A stretch of DNA of 64,000 nt, from positions 57,114,970 to 57,178,969 of the forward strand of contig NC_057925.1 of the NCBI RefSeq assembly GCF_018873765.1, given 5' to 3'. Below are positions 33,027 to 45,326 of this stretch, piece by piece. A program made the translations under genes and the position numbers. Every line of letters starts with the position of its first letter. The stretch's first letter is position 1. The DNA comes from Telopea speciosissima. Its lineage: Eukaryota; Streptophyta; Magnoliopsida; Proteales; Proteaceae. The notes beneath the pieces were generated by a model. That model saw only the letters and a program-made list of their open reading frames with translations. It did no database searches and had not been told where the DNA came from.

Positions 33027-36000
33027 ATGAGTGTATTAGTACTTTACTATTGGTGTGTTTTTGTGAGAACAAAAGAAATTTTCTTATTGTCACTTTTCAT
33101 AGTGTCAAATAATTGGTAATCTTTTTCATCCAATAAAATTACTATAGAATGTACAAATTTTTTTTGTTGACACCTTTATACAGGCTATAAAGTGTCTTGT
33201 TTGTTATAAACCTTTGTGTTGATTGATTGAAATTAATTTATGGAAAATTTTGTCTATCTATTGCCACTTCCCCATGGGAAAAGACCACCCCACCCCTCCC
33301 ATTGGTCAAGCGTGGCCAACCCTCTCCCTTAATTTATATACATCATTAGTGGTATTTTAAAATGCTAAGAATAGAAATGATTTTTGTGTTTACTGATATA
33401 ATTCCTCTACCATTAGAGACTCTATGTGATATTTCTATTTTTATTTTTCGTTGGCAGGGAAAAAATAAGATGTGCTTTTAGTAAGGCCCTAAGGGTTGAG
33501 TGTGATCGCATTGATTGGATCTATGGAAGACGATCTGGAGTAGGTCTGTCACTTTTAGGCTCACTTCATATGCTATTGCATTAGCTTAGTCGACATGAGG
33601 GAAGTCATTTTCTTGGAGATAACCTATACTTAGGTTGCGTTTAGTATGCATTCTTGGAATAAGTTCTGGGTCTAGAACATATTCTGAACCCTAATTACTC
33701 TCTATTTTCTCGTTATTTCGTGATAGATTCTGGAGCCAGATCTAATCTATTCCAAGAATACATTTCAAACACGGCCTAAATTAGAGATGAGGAGACCATA
33801 ACCCAAAAGAGAGAGCGAGACTTATTGGACTGATTATCGTGTGGTCGGGTTTGTATCTCAGCCATAAGAGATGATATGTAATAAGTAGTAATTGAATCAA
33901 ATAGACTATTTATGAGTTAGGACCAGAAATGGGGGGGGGGGTTTCTTGCTCTCTTATGTACTCAACATACTCCTTCGTAGAAAAAATTTTGTGGAATAAT
34001 TCACTTCCCCTTTGGATTCATAAATACCCTCCTAGATTTTAGTATTTTATAAAATACCTTTTAAGATCCCATTTCCTTGGCTACCAGCCTTGCAGCAAAA
34101 ACATTCCTACTACTAGTGTAGCAACAAAGTTTCATCCCTCTATCGTCCCTACAATGATCTCTATTTCCTTACCATCATATGCACCCTATTGATGAAACCG
34201 ATTCACTTTTTTTTTTTTTGGTAGAAGATGAAACCGATTCACGAGATTCCCTCAAAACCCTCTCCCTATTTTCACAAATTCCTATGATCCTATCTATCAT
34301 ATTTGCTTTACAAAAAAAAAAAAAAAAAAAAATCTATCATATTTGCAAATTTATTATTATATTAGTTCTAACCTTAAACCATCATATGGTATCTTGCCTA
34401 AGGTGGGGAAAAAAAATCAAACATTACGCCTAGAGAGACGCAATAACTTATCACCTGATTTATATCATCACGAATGACAAATGAATGGTCCCAATCCAAC
34501 CGTTGGATGCCCTCTTGGATACTCCCTGGGCATTGGGCTCCCTTCGTTAGAGAGGATATCGATGCTCTAACAGACCTTTCTCTTTCCATAGTTCTTTGAT
34601 GGGGAGATTTTCATTCATGACCGTATAAGGAGTAACAGGATACGATGTGTCAAAATAGAAGAGGTTTGGTCATTTCAACCTCGACGTGTCATATAGCAAA
34701 GTCCGTGCATGAAACTTTTTGCCTACTTTTCTTTAGGTAAAAAGTTTTATGCATGGTCATGTATGCATATAATTGTGCCTTCAACTGTTGTTTGGAAGAG
34801 AGAGAGAGAGAGAGAGAGAGGGGTGTTATGACATTTCTACCCTCACCCCATTCAACAATTGACAGACATGACCTTACACAGCCATGTATAAAACCTTCCC
34901 CCTTTTCTTTATGACAAACTTTAAGAGTATATTTTACTTCAACCTAATCTAGATCTTCTTCCTCTCTTCTAGCTATCTCTTCTTTTTCTACTTCAGATTT
35001 ACCTTTATTTGATTAATAAGTATTCATTTATTAAAAGGCAAAGGTATGAGAGAGAATAATTGTTCTGTTGGGGTAAGTCAGCCATTTTGAAGGTCAATAT
35101 TGTCAATCCCATTTATTAATTTGATATATAATCTTAGGGAAAATGTTGTATACAAGGGGGGCGCAGGCTGTGCCCATATGATCCACCTTGTATTAACGAG
35201 GATTATTGCCACATGTAAGAGTGGCTTTGTGTTGAGAAATTTTTTTGACTTTATCTATGCCTTATTTGATTATATAATATTAACATTTGATTAATTAACA
35301 TAGCTTTAATCAGTACTTTTAGCATAGGAAAAGAATCATATTATGAGGATTTGATTCGGTGATCATATTTATTAGTTATATATAAGAATTCGTTTGTTTG
35401 CCGGACAAAAGTGGGATAGACAAAAAGGGGGGGGGGGGGAGTGTACTATTTCCCTACAAAATACCATGGATGTGTGTGTGTTTGAATATATGGGGTGGAA
35501 AACTTCTAAACAAGCTCATTAAATGCATTATTCTTATATGATGAGCCAACACCCTCTTTTTCCTACCTCATTCATTTTCAAATTGGTAAAACTTTGACAC
35601 TATTAATGAAAAAGTTACTTTTGAGTTTATTTCTCTCATCTTCGTATTTCCTTTTTTTTTTCCATAGAATCCCACCCCATGTCAATTTCCTCTCTCTCCC
35701 ACTAAATCCCACTCCTACTACATAATGAATATTCCATTATTTCGTTTCCTTTTCTTTCTTTGTTAATCCAATCCACAACATATGGGACCTATCCTCATAA
35801 GTTTTTCACCCATTTTTATCTGGCAAACAAACGGGGCCTAAGAGACCTAACTTCCAAGGTAATGGGGATGGATTATTAGGAAACTTGGATGAGCTATACC
35901 AAAAGTTTAAAAAGCTTTTTGAATAGAAAATTCTGATCATGTGGAAATGAGTTACATGGTCCCCACAATTTAATTTCAAATAATTAATAGAAAATCTCCA

Positions 36001-36101
36001 CGTGATTGTCAGTGTATGAACATTTTGCCCATAAAATCAAAGAAAAAAAATCAATAAAATGCTCATGAGAGTTGTATTGACGAAAATACCTTCACTGCTA
36101 T
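33027..36101. other. Ankyrin-gene 3' flank, repeated elsewhere in the window; no gene
   Basis: 33.09-34.61 kb is repeated, inverted, at 59.16-60.48 kb. 35.15-36.0 kb is repeated, direct and shortened, at 44.11-44.48 kb. 35.88-36.10 kb recurs inverted at 58.89-59.11 kb. It contains the TTAGGTTGCGTTTAG MITE (33634-33780), a (GA)n run at 34798-34820 and several homopolymer runs. No coding frame of note. Confidence 0.55.
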
Positions 36102-36445
36102 AGGATTTTTATCGTCTCCTGTTCTGACACCATTCTGTTCGTCCGGTTCCCTTAGCCGATGAACGCCACATGGTTCCTTTCAAAACTTTGAGCAGATTCA
36201 GAAGTAAGTGATCCATTTAATCTGTACATAGTCTGTGACCTTGTTCTTGAATTTCAGGGGTAGCCGCATCATATATTCTCTTCAAATGTTCATTGGTTAG
36301 GGGTAGTTGCATCTTTATAACGATCATAGCATAAGTGTTGGCAAGGGAAAATGCTTCATTACCACCCACATAAGTTCTTTTTTTTTTTATTTCATTCTGT
36401 TACATGTAACATTCAAACAAAAAAGGCACATAGACTTGATGTAGA

Positions 36446-36703
36446 TAGGGATGTAAACGGATCGGATTCGGCTCGGATAGTGCTATATGCGCATCCGCAT
36501 CCAATTAGCTTTCGGACGGATTCAGATAGTGCTAAACGGATACAGATCGAATATTTTATCCGTTTACATGTAAATATAGCTTTTCGGATAGCTATAGCCT
36601 ATCCGTATCCGTATCCGTTTAGCTTTCAGACGGATTCGAATAGTGCTAAACAGATACGGACATGGATAAGGAAACGGATTTTGGCTATTCATTTACATCC
36701 CTA
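36446..36703. mobile_element. hAT-like MITE, 258 bp
   Basis: Ends TAGGGATGTAAACGG and CATTTACATCCCTA are inverted. 8-bp flanks GATGTAGA (36438-36445) and GATGTAGT (36704-36711) match at 7 of 8. Interior CGGATACGGA / ATCCGTATCC words as in the copy at 25905. Confidence 0.8.
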
Positions 36704-39170
36704 GATGTAGTTCAACAAGGACTCGTGGAAACAACCACAATTGCAGCAAAAGGCTACAACTCAACTCCAATTCAATAAAGAACACAACTACTCAACTATT
36801 TAGCTTAGTCAGCTGTGTTGCCCTTCATATAGGCCATAATGCTTTGAAAAAAATAGAAACCCCTTAAGTTACGAATTCCTAACCAAATGTTCACTCCTCT
36901 TTGAACAAAATAGAAACCTTGTAGACCTTCTAGACAGTCTTACTAACTCATACCAAGGCCAAATTTTGAAAGAAAATTCATTAATTAATCAGTATGAGTC
37001 TCAATGGAGTCTAACCATTATCTCCTGGTAAAAAAACCGGTTGCTCTACCTTTTTGAGCTAAAGACTCACCTAAATCAATTAAAATCATTTTAGTTTAAT
37101 CCAATATAAAAAAAAATTAAATTAAATTACACTAACCTCACCTTAGATATATACCTCTAGCTGAATTGAAAGATTAAATTTTCAAAACAGAATCTGAGTT
37201 AGTGATGCTTACAACTGGAACATTCATCCTCATCACTGTAAAGAACAACATCCTTAGGAAGTGATGCTTTATCAATGAAGTGTAAAGATGCCTTGGTGGC
37301 AACTGCTCTAACTTCTGCCCATTTAGAAAAAGAGTGACATAGACTCCCAAACTTTATTGCAGCTAATAAAATTTGAGACTTTCTAGGAATTGCACTATTC
37401 TACATTGGATCCCTTTTTGAACTAACAATTGGTTCCACATGGGCCATAACCTATCCAGAAACATTCTCAGAGAGTTAAAGATAAAGCAAAGTCAGATACT
37501 AGTATACTACAACACAAGAAGGTAGTTAGAAAGCCTTGAATACAATAAACATATTGTACTATCCTGTTCTGTTCACAAGCAAATGGGTATCACAATGGAA
37601 AAACAAGAAAAGTCACAAAAAGCAATGGAAAATCCAGAATTTTTAATTGCTATGCTTTGTGGTGTACTTGGTTCTGTTCATCTGCTTATTATTTCTGCTT
37701 TTCTATATTTTTAAAACACTGTAGAGCTGTGGATTCAAAGAAGATGAAATGCAGTTAGGCAATGGTTACTCATTGCTGATCTCATTTCTGCAATCTTTCT
37801 TACAATCTGTAATTGCTTTACAAGCCATCCACCACCTTCTCCAATCCCAGAGGCAAAGAGAATACCAGTTCATGTTCTTTTTCTCTCAAACCTAAATGGT
37901 TTATTCACCATTGAAACATTTAAGAATGTTGTTACAGTAGGCACTCTACAAATTTAGCTGCAGTAGCTGCAATAGGCACATTACAACTTCAGCTGCAGTA
38001 GGCACTTAACTACAGCCCCAGCCCGAATGTTTCAGTGGTGAATAAAGTTGTTAAGTGCCATCTGCAGCTACAGCCCCAACCCCAGATGCAACTAATGGTA
38101 ATGCTTGATAAAATGGCAACCAGTCTCATTTAAGAAACTCTTACATAATAAACTTCAAAGAAACAGAGTATATATATATTCAATCAAGCATAACACATGT
38201 GCCTACTGCAGCTATAGCCCCAGCCCCAAATGTTAAGCCAAAGTGTTTATGCCAGAATTAGCTCACCATAACAAATTTACACCACATAACAATCCCAAAC
38301 ATAGATCTACTTATAAAATATCATGGGCATACTTAATAAAGGAAGGCATATAAACAGTGATTTATCGGACCAGAAGCTTTCCATTCCCCTAATTGCAGGC
38401 TTCATTTACATGAGTTTAGTGATGGAAAGGTCTCTAGATTCACCATAAGACCACTAATGGAGAAGTTCCTCATCATTTCATTACAATGGGTGATCAGCAA
38501 CCTAGATAGTAACTCTAGCAGCTGGAAATAAGAACTCAAGATTTTGCTTCTCCAGATTCATCAGACAAAGAGCAGACAAGGTGGAAGAAGAGAAGCTAAG
38601 GGTGTCTACTGTGTTAGAAATGAGAATTTTCTTGTGAGGGGAGTAGTCAGAATCGACTGGAATCAATCTGAACCCTCAAACCATGTTCTTAGCAGTCTAC
38701 ATTTAAAGTTCTGGTTCAAGTGAAAATCAAGAATGAATGGCCAGTCAGAATCTCCTCAAACCATGTTCTTAGCAGTCTACATTTTTAACAGAAATAGGAA
38801 AATTTAACCAATGTTAAAGCTCTTATTCAGTTACATGGAAAATTCTTTTTATTTAAACTGGATCCAAAATATAAAATATAGAAACTTGTCACAAAGTTTT
38901 TGAGTACCAATCACATCAGAAAATTCTAGTTGGACAGGAAATGGCTTTCTAATTAGGGCTTATTAGGAAAATCGAACATATAGGGTTAAAGAGATAACAT
39001 ACAGAAATAGGGAGCCATAACCAGTCGAAGCAGGAACAATTGACAAAGAAATATACAGAAATAGGGAGGCATGAACATACTGTACCAGAACATTTTTTCA
39101 TAAACAGATCAAAGAAGATGTTGAGCATGAACATACTGCTCAGCAAAAAATTGCATTTAACATTTTTTTT
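36704..39170. other. Non-coding interior of the long-TIR element
   Basis: AT-rich, no convincing frame. A foldback lies at about 37898-38047 (TTTATTCACCATTGAAACAT against ATGTTTCAGTGGTGAATAAA). Around it GCTGCAGTAGGCAC / CTACAGCCCCAGCCC words are repeated several times between 37.94 and 38.23 kb. TGTTCTTAGCAGTCTACATT occurs twice, at about 38681 and 38764. Confidence 0.4.
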
Positions 39171-39700
39171 TCCTAGAACAGAATCTAGTCTTAAAACCCC
39201 TTTCGAGAGAGGAACGATAGACCGTGAGAGGTCTTGGATCGTAGGTTTCAGACTACACAAAGAGAGAGAGTTGAGAAAAAAAATCACACCGTGGTTTGGA
39301 GTTCGAGAGGAACTCAGAGGTTGCAGCAGGAGGCTTCGCGTGCGAGAGGAACGACAGAGACACCCCTGGTTCGCCTCGCCGTCGCAGATCTCTCTGGTTT
39401 GATCGTAGGTTGCAGAAGACAGAAACGGTACACCGTCGTTCGCCTTCGCGTGAGGTTGCAGAAACCCCTGGGAATTGCACTAAGCCGCCTACGCCAGAGA
39501 GCGCAGACGACGATCAAAGGCCTTCGCCGGAAGATGCAGAGCAAAGCGTGGTGGTCGCCGGAGTTTCTTCTTCGTTTTTGGTAGGAGTGAAAAGTGAAAA
39601 GTGAAAAGAGGAGAGAGGAAAGAGAGAGACAGACGAGCAGGAAACAGAGGAGAGGGGGAGAGGGGAGAGGGGAGAGGGGAGAGAGTTACTGCATTTCACG
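39171..39700. other. GC-rich, leader-like stretch with overlapping open frames
   Basis: Frames are open on both strands (for example plus 39296-39604), all rich in Arg, Ser, Pro and Thr, and none resembles a known domain. The stretch ends in GA/GGAGA repeats. It could be a captured 5' region of a host gene inside the transposon. I do not call a gene. Confidence 0.3.
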
Positions 39701-39951
39701 GAACCCGATGAATTATGCTCCTTTCAAATTCTGTCGTTAGATTTGAATATACCACGTGGCGTTCATCGGTTAAGAGAATCGGACGATCAGGATGATGTTA
39801 GAACAGGAGACGATAAAAATCCGTCCGAGCGTCCGGTTCAATGGTCAATTTCCACTCATAGGGAGACGGAAATAACCTGTTAACCTCCCTCGGACTATGT
39901 GTATTGTATCCGACAAAATGATGTCAGGAGAAGATAAAAATCACACTGGCA

Positions 39952-41344
39952 TATCCGTAGGTTGATGGGGTTCTTAATGGTTCAATGTTGTTTTTCTGTT
40001 TTCCATACAGTGGTTCAGTTCCACTCATACTCGTAGAGATCGAAAATGATACTTTAACTTTCTGTTTTAACTCAACGTCCGAGGGAGAATAAAATGTCAT
40101 TTTCACTTTCAATGGAATTGAATTACTACTGTACCGACAAAGAACAAGACCAAAAAAAAATACAAAACCCTTCGTACCGGACAGGAAACAGGACAGGAGA
40201 CAAAAAAATCAATTGGTGTCTTCTGCGGTTTCCGGGGAGAGAGAACCAAGCCCATATTCACGTGTCGCTGTGACTCTGGTGACTTTGTGATCGATTTTCA
40301 AACTATATCCACGTCTTTTTTCCTTCTTTCGTTTGAGTGCATACGCACCGGAATTCAGTTATCACTTACTTTATAATAAAGTCGTGAGCCTCGTGGAAGA
40401 ACCTGCAATAAAATATGGGTCCATAGTTAAGCACAATACACGGCTACATCCAGCTAAGGAACCTGCAATAAAAAAAGAGTGTCCTATGATTTGTATACAG
40501 GATGATCACTTTGGTCAGTGAGGAGCATGGTTTGAGGAATCAGTATTAAATCGGATTATTCATACTGTTATGCATGAAGATTGATATCGATTCCTTAAAT
40601 CGGTATAGAAAAGTACAAAAATGTTAAAAAAAAAAAAAACAATTTTTTGAAGAATACAAGATTTTCAATCCAAACCAATATATGGATCGATGTAGATTAG
40701 TATCGATATCAACCAACACCAATACCAATACCGATACCGATTACTAAAATCGTGATGAGGAGAGGGAATGTGTTATAGAAAAACAATGCCCATAAATGGG
40801 GATTTTGCAAGAAAAAAAAAAACGAAAAAGAAGAGAAGATAAAAACGCAAACACACAACACCAAGAATTTATGTGATTCCTCCCCAAGAAGGTAAGTTAC
40901 ATCTACGGTCGGCGATAGAAACTAGTTTCATTACTTCTCTGAAGAACAATTACAAATCCTTAAATCTCACATTATCCTCAAAACGAGATAAGTACACTTT
41001 ATAAAAAAAATCCTAACCCAAAAAAATACAAAAATGCCCTCAGGAGCCCAAAAAACCCACCCAGTCTGGTTTAGACTAGAATTAAATATATGTCAAAAAA
41101 ACATATCGATTTGAAGGTCTCGACGATCTCTACAGGGGTCGGCTCTACTGTATGCACTTTTACACATTTCGAGCATATTACGAAGTTGAAACGGTCCTCC
41201 AAAGAACCCCACTGTACTTTCTGGACTGAGATCAAGCTTCACTAATAACAATGTGAAAGAATATCTACTATTGGCATTGGATAAATCATTTTTCCTTAAA
41301 TGTATGATGTTGAAATTTTCTTTTTCTTTTTTAAATAAAAAAAA
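39952..41344. other. Duplicated segment, no gene
   Basis: 40.20-40.44 kb recurs at 44.49-44.70 kb (direct) and at 58.67-58.86 kb (inverted). 40.47-41.28 kb recurs, direct, at 55.95-57.31 kb, where a solo LTR interrupts it. Contains the small MITE at 40528. No coding frame. Confidence 0.55.
40528..40751. mobile_element. MITE with CATGGTTT / AAACCATG-type ends, about 225 bp
   Basis: Left CATGGTTTGAGGAATCAGTA; right CCGATTACTAAAATCGTG, intact as ACTAAAACCATG in the copy at 56007-56229. Flanks GTGAGGAG and ATGAGGAG match at 7 of 8, in keeping with a hAT-type 8-bp duplication. Interior is made of TCGGTATC/GATACCGA words. Other copies: 58360-58556 (inverted, truncated) and 61745 (interrupted). Confidence 0.6.
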
Positions 41345-42890
41345 AAAAGCCTCTCTATTTAATGTTAACTCAAATTGTTAACATTAACTTTACAAAAATT
41401 AATTATTAGTTTTTTCAACAAAAATATTAGATTTGAATATAAAAAATACGAAAAAGAAATCGCATAACACCATTGTATGGATTCGTTCGCACGCCCCTCG
41501 CAAAATTGTTGACCACTTGACCCCCACACTCTCTCTCCTCCATTAAAAAGCCCTTCTATATTTTTCAATAGAACATTCAAAAAAGATAAAGCCTCTCTAT
41601 TTGATGATTCGAAACTTGGAATGCCTATTGGTGCAAAAATAAACACGGCCTTAGAGGAAACCCACTCTTATAAAAATATAAGGTAAGAGACCACTTGCTT
41701 GGTCGTGTAGCCCCCCTACCAATGCAAGGGGCAATGTATGCATACACAAGTGTATTAACATTGATAGGATTTCATTTTATTCTAGTAGGGGTTGGACAAT
41801 AATTTCACATGCTCTTGTGTTTGAGAAAAGGAATCACGCAACCAAACAACATTCTTTTTCCAAAAAATGTAATAGCACTAAGAAATTTATTTGAAAATTC
41901 CATTACCACATTTAATAAGATTCTACCTCAATTATAATTTTTCAATCACAATTTGGTGCTTAGGTAGACCTCACCATCCCTTATCTCTTTATAAAAATTC
42001 AATTCAAATCAAACCTTAATTATTGAAATTATAAGAAATTAGATCAATTACAGAAAATGTAGAAAATTTTTCAATACAATATAAACCATATGGTTGAATT
42101 GAATCTTCAAAGTTGATGTACCCTTAAAAATTTATTGTCCAAGTCAAAATAATTAAAGAAAAGAAAAGCACCCCACGTTTAAAAATTGAACAAATTAAGG
42201 AAATAGAAACAAAACCCAAATCCCTAAGCCAACTAAAACAACCCACCTGCAGAAAACGAAAACGACGGACATCAAATACTAGCAAAATGAACAAAACCCA
42301 GTCCTTCAAATCCATCAGATCAGTGGAAATCAACGAAGAAAAAATTGGAAACTACAGAACGCAAGTCAACGAACATAAGATGAAACAGAGCTCGAACGTA
42401 CAGGGGAAGTAAAGCTTGTTGCGGGGATCAAGACGGCGTCTACGGCGAATAGGAAGCAAAGATCTAGCGACTGATGAAGAATTCATCAAGAATTCTGATT
42501 GGAACCATCGATCTAGCTTGAAGAATGCTGATTGGAACCATCGATGTGCTGCTGGTGAAGAATTCATCAAGAATTCTCTGAATCGTTTAGGTTTAGGGTT
42601 TCAGTGGGAAGATGAGGGCAATTTGATCATTTTACTTTTTAATTTTTGTTGGTTTTTATTACAAGGGCATTTTGATCATTATGTTCTCTAAAACTAACGT
42701 CTAACGTCCCAAATTAACGGACAAGATCAAAATGCTACAATTTGTTTAAAATAAAAGGGAATTTACAATTAGAAAAATTGTAGAGGTACATTTGGATAAA
42801 TGCGCATTTTCAGGCGGGCATTTGACAAAAATCCTTAAAAAAAAAAGACAAATAAACGAATCGATACACAACGATCCATGGTCAATACCG
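41345..42890. other. Duplicated upstream region of bHLH copy 1
   Basis: 41.35-42.12 kb matches 60.95-61.63 kb directly. 42.13-42.85 kb is not shared with the second copy. It carries AAGGGCATTTTGATCATT-type words, a short direct repeat (GAAGAATTCATCAAGAATTC twice, 42476 and 42557) and the end of an unrecognised insertion. No gene seen. Confidence 0.45.
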
Positions 42891-43017
42891 ATATGGATTA
42901 CTAAAACCTGATATAGAGTGTTGGCTCATGGCTGAGCCTCACATAGCTTCCTTGTGTGGTATTTACAGTGAAGAATTTTCTTTCCAAAGACAGGTTTTCT
43001 TTTTATGTTTTCTGTAC

Positions 43018-43026
43018 TATATAAAT
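43018..43026 (+). promoter_or_regulatory. TATA box of bHLH copy 1
   Basis: TATATAAAT lies 105 bp upstream of the ATG at 43131. The same sequence is kept at 62388-62396 in the second copy, 133 bp before its ATG. Confidence 0.55.
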
Positions 43027-43130
43027 GGAGAGAAACAAGAGAAAATAAATAGAGGAATTTTTATCATAAAGATCATAAATAGAGGAACCTCAATCTTTGT
43101 TTCTCCGCTCTGTAGAGGCAAACCGACACC

Positions 43131-43976
43131 ATGGCAAACGAATGGGACGGAGAAGGATCAATCAAATACAGAAAGTCCGGCTACACAACCACCGCTCTCG
43201 GCGCCATCGACGCACGAGAGCGCCACAAGTTGGCCGAACGCGAGCGGCGCAAATCAATGCAAGAGCTCTTCCTCTCCCTCCACGCTCTCCTCCGACACTC
43301 CAAATCAGTCCGAAAGGAACAATCAGCAATCCTTGAAGAGATCATCAAGTACATACCTTTGGCTGTCGCTCGTCTCCGATCGCTCCAAAATAAGAAAGAC
43401 TCGCCTTCCTCTACTTCCTCCAAGGTATCGAAGTCCCCGGCGCCGCCTGTCCTGGCATCGAACCGTCACTCTGCTTCCTCTGACTCGTCGGAATTCGACA
43501 TCCGAGTCGCGGCTGAGACTTCGTCGTTTGTGTCGATTCGGATTAGAGGAGACCGAGTTAATGTGTCATTGACTCATACGAATCCCAAGGGGACTTCACA
43601 GGTTCTCCCACTCTCCGTCATAATAGATGAGCTTGAAGCTCATCACCTTGAGATTGTTCGTTCTACGCATTGCCGTGATGGGAGCAAGACACTCCATCAC
43701 ACCGATTGCAAGGTCTGCATTGATTGATTTATTTATTTTTTAAAATTTTTTTATCTGTGATTTAAATCTCTTTCGACCAATATATTTGGTACCCATTAAT
43801 TAATTTTTGGTTTGCTGAACTGGTTTAGTTTCATTTTATTGTTTTGGTTGCAGATTGGTGATGGGTTGGATAGATCTCCTCCTCTGTTAAAAGCTAGATT
43901 AGAGCAACTAGCCGGCAAACTTCTTTGCTTGAGGAAATCTTCTTCGTTGAAGAGAAATTTTGACCACCTGGACTGA
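43131..43976 (+). CDS. bHLH transcription factor, copy 1, complete, two exons
   Basis: Exons 43131-43712 (194 codons, donor GT at 43713) and 43854-43976 (TGA), phase 0, give 234 residues. The start is the ATG in ACCATGGCAA. Residues 27-88 are the bHLH: basic part ARERHKLAERERRKSMQELF with the E-box-contact set H32, E36, R40, then helix 2 AILEEIIKYIPLAVARLRSL. Residues about 120-180 resemble the ACT-like C-terminal fold of the bHLH36/118/126-type plant proteins (VSIRIRGDRVNVSL ... VLPLSVIIDELEAH). Nuclear, DNA-binding, probably dimeric. The end of helix 1 reads HALLRHS; most relatives and copy 2 have LLPH, so a conserved proline is lost here. Exon 2 encodes a Leu-rich tail. Subgroup assignment is tentative. 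Confidence 0.85.
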
Positions 43977-43998
43977 TTAACTGACCGATCAACTGCTT

Positions 43999-44058
43999 CA
44001 CCAATCCCCGTACCTCTCGCATGGTAAGCGAACGCTCTACCATCGGAGCTACATCCCT
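43999..44058 (-). pseudogene. tRNA-Ala-derived fragment (5' two-thirds)
   Basis: The minus strand from 44058 reads GGGATGTAGCTCCGATGGTA, AGAGCGTTCGCTTACCATGC, GAGAGGTACGGGG. This corresponds to the acceptor strand, D arm, anticodon arm and half the T arm of plant tRNA-Ala. The anticodon region reads ACC where tRNA-Ala has AGC. The 3' T arm and acceptor strand are missing. It ends about 23 bp after the bHLH stop codon, so it is probably part of that gene's 3' UTR in antisense. Not functional as a tRNA. Confidence 0.6.
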
Positions 44059-45326
44059 TTATCTTTTGTTAGTATTTTTATATTATAATTATTTCTAATT
44101 ATCATTTATGATGTAACTGCGTCCATATGATTCACCTTGTATTAACGAGGATTATTACTACATATAAGAGAGTGGATTTGGGTTGAGAAACTTTTTTAAC
44201 TTTATCTATGCCTTATTTGATTATATAATATTAATATTTAATTAATTAACATAGTTTTAATTAGTACTTTTAGCTTAGAAAAAGAGTCATATTATGAGGA
44301 TTTGATTTGGTGATCATATTTATTAGTTATATATAGAAACCCAACTTCCAAGCTTTTTGAATAGAAAATTCTTTGTTCTTTTTTTTTTAAAGGTAAGATT
44401 TGAATAGAAATGAAAATAAGTTATATGGTCCCCATAATCTAATATTAAATAATTAATAAAAAATCTCCACGTGATTGTCAGTGTACCAACGTGTTTCTGC
44501 GGAGAGAGAGAGAAACCAAACCCATATTCCCCGTGTCTCAGTGACTGTCGCGACTTTGTTAGCGATTTTCAAATTATTTCCATGTTTTATTTTCCTTCTT
44601 TAATTTGTGTGCCCACGTGACGGAATTCAATTATTATGTACCTTATAATAACGTCGTGGTCCTCGTGGAAGAACCTGCAATAAAATATGGGTCCATAGTT
44701 AAGCCTTCCACACGGGATTTTTCTCATCTATAAATTCTTGTAAGTACCCTTTTAGAATTAGAATCGTAACATATAATATTATTTAATTTAACGGTCACAA
44801 TTTAAATACGAGGATTTAATTCAACCCTAACACTAGGTTTTCCAACCCCTACCCTAACCCTGGTTAATCAATTCATACCCTTACCTTAACCCTGGTTAAC
44901 TATACCAAGGACAATTCACTATCCATCACCCCTAATTTTGGTTAGGACTCATCCCCTTACTCTCCCGTTCGTCTCCTCCATCGTATTCTATTCCTCTGAA
45001 AAAACCCCCAAAAATGCAAGCTCTGAAGTTCTTCTCCTCTCCTCCCTCTCTCTCTCTCTTTCTATCTCTCTCTGCCGAAGTAGATTTCGGAGACGACAAC
45101 TCTCTATTGGCGACAACCTCTCGCTCCGGATTAATCCAAAGCAAAAGAGCTGATCGGAACTTGTCGAGGGTTTTTTAGTGGCAGAAAGCCTTGCTACTTC
45201 AACTCTGGTGTGATGGTGATGGATCTCGACATATGGAGACCGAGAAACTATGGGAAGAAGATTGAGGGTTGGATGCTATTGTAAAAACGCAGGAGGATTT
45301 GCGAGTTAGGTTTTGCTTCCTCCATT
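44059..45326. other. Duplicated and simple-sequence intergenic DNA; no clear gene
   Basis: 44.11-44.48 kb copies 35.15-36.0 kb. 44.49-44.70 kb copies 40.20-40.44 kb. At 44.82-44.90 kb AACCCTAA/CCCTGGTTAA words are repeated. A short frame from ATG 45014 (54 codons) and CT-rich leader-like text follow. I recognise no domain. Confidence 0.4.

Larger units (their letters stand above)
36103..39951. mobile_element. Long-TIR non-autonomous DNA transposon (Mutator-like?), about 3.85 kb
   Basis: The left end GGATTTTTATCGTCTCCTGT continues to CCGATGAACGCCACATGG. Its inverse occurs at 39755-39822 (CCACGTGGCGTTCATCGG ... GGAGACGATAAAAATCC), and a second, shorter inverse ends at 39951 (GATGTCAGGAGAAGATAAAA). 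With the outer right end, flanks CACTGCTATA and CACTGGCATA match at 8 of 10. No transposase seen. The interior holds a hAT-like MITE, a foldback repeat and a GC-rich stretch at 39.2-39.7 kb. The duplicate copy of the left flank (58.9 kb, inverted) lacks the element. Confidence 0.5.

Noticed and set aside
39040-39604. Overlapping open frames of 100-120 codons on both strands
   Set aside because: Arg/Ser/Pro-rich in several frames at once, as expected of GC-rich DNA without stops; no conserved motif.
43181-43423. Minus-strand open frame opposite the bHLH domain
   Set aside because: It is an antisense shadow of a conserved coding exon. The same shadow appears opposite copy 2.
44826-44905. Telomere-like AACCCTAA / CCCTAACCCTGG words
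   Set aside because: Only a few degenerate units mixed with GGTTAA; not an interstitial telomere array.
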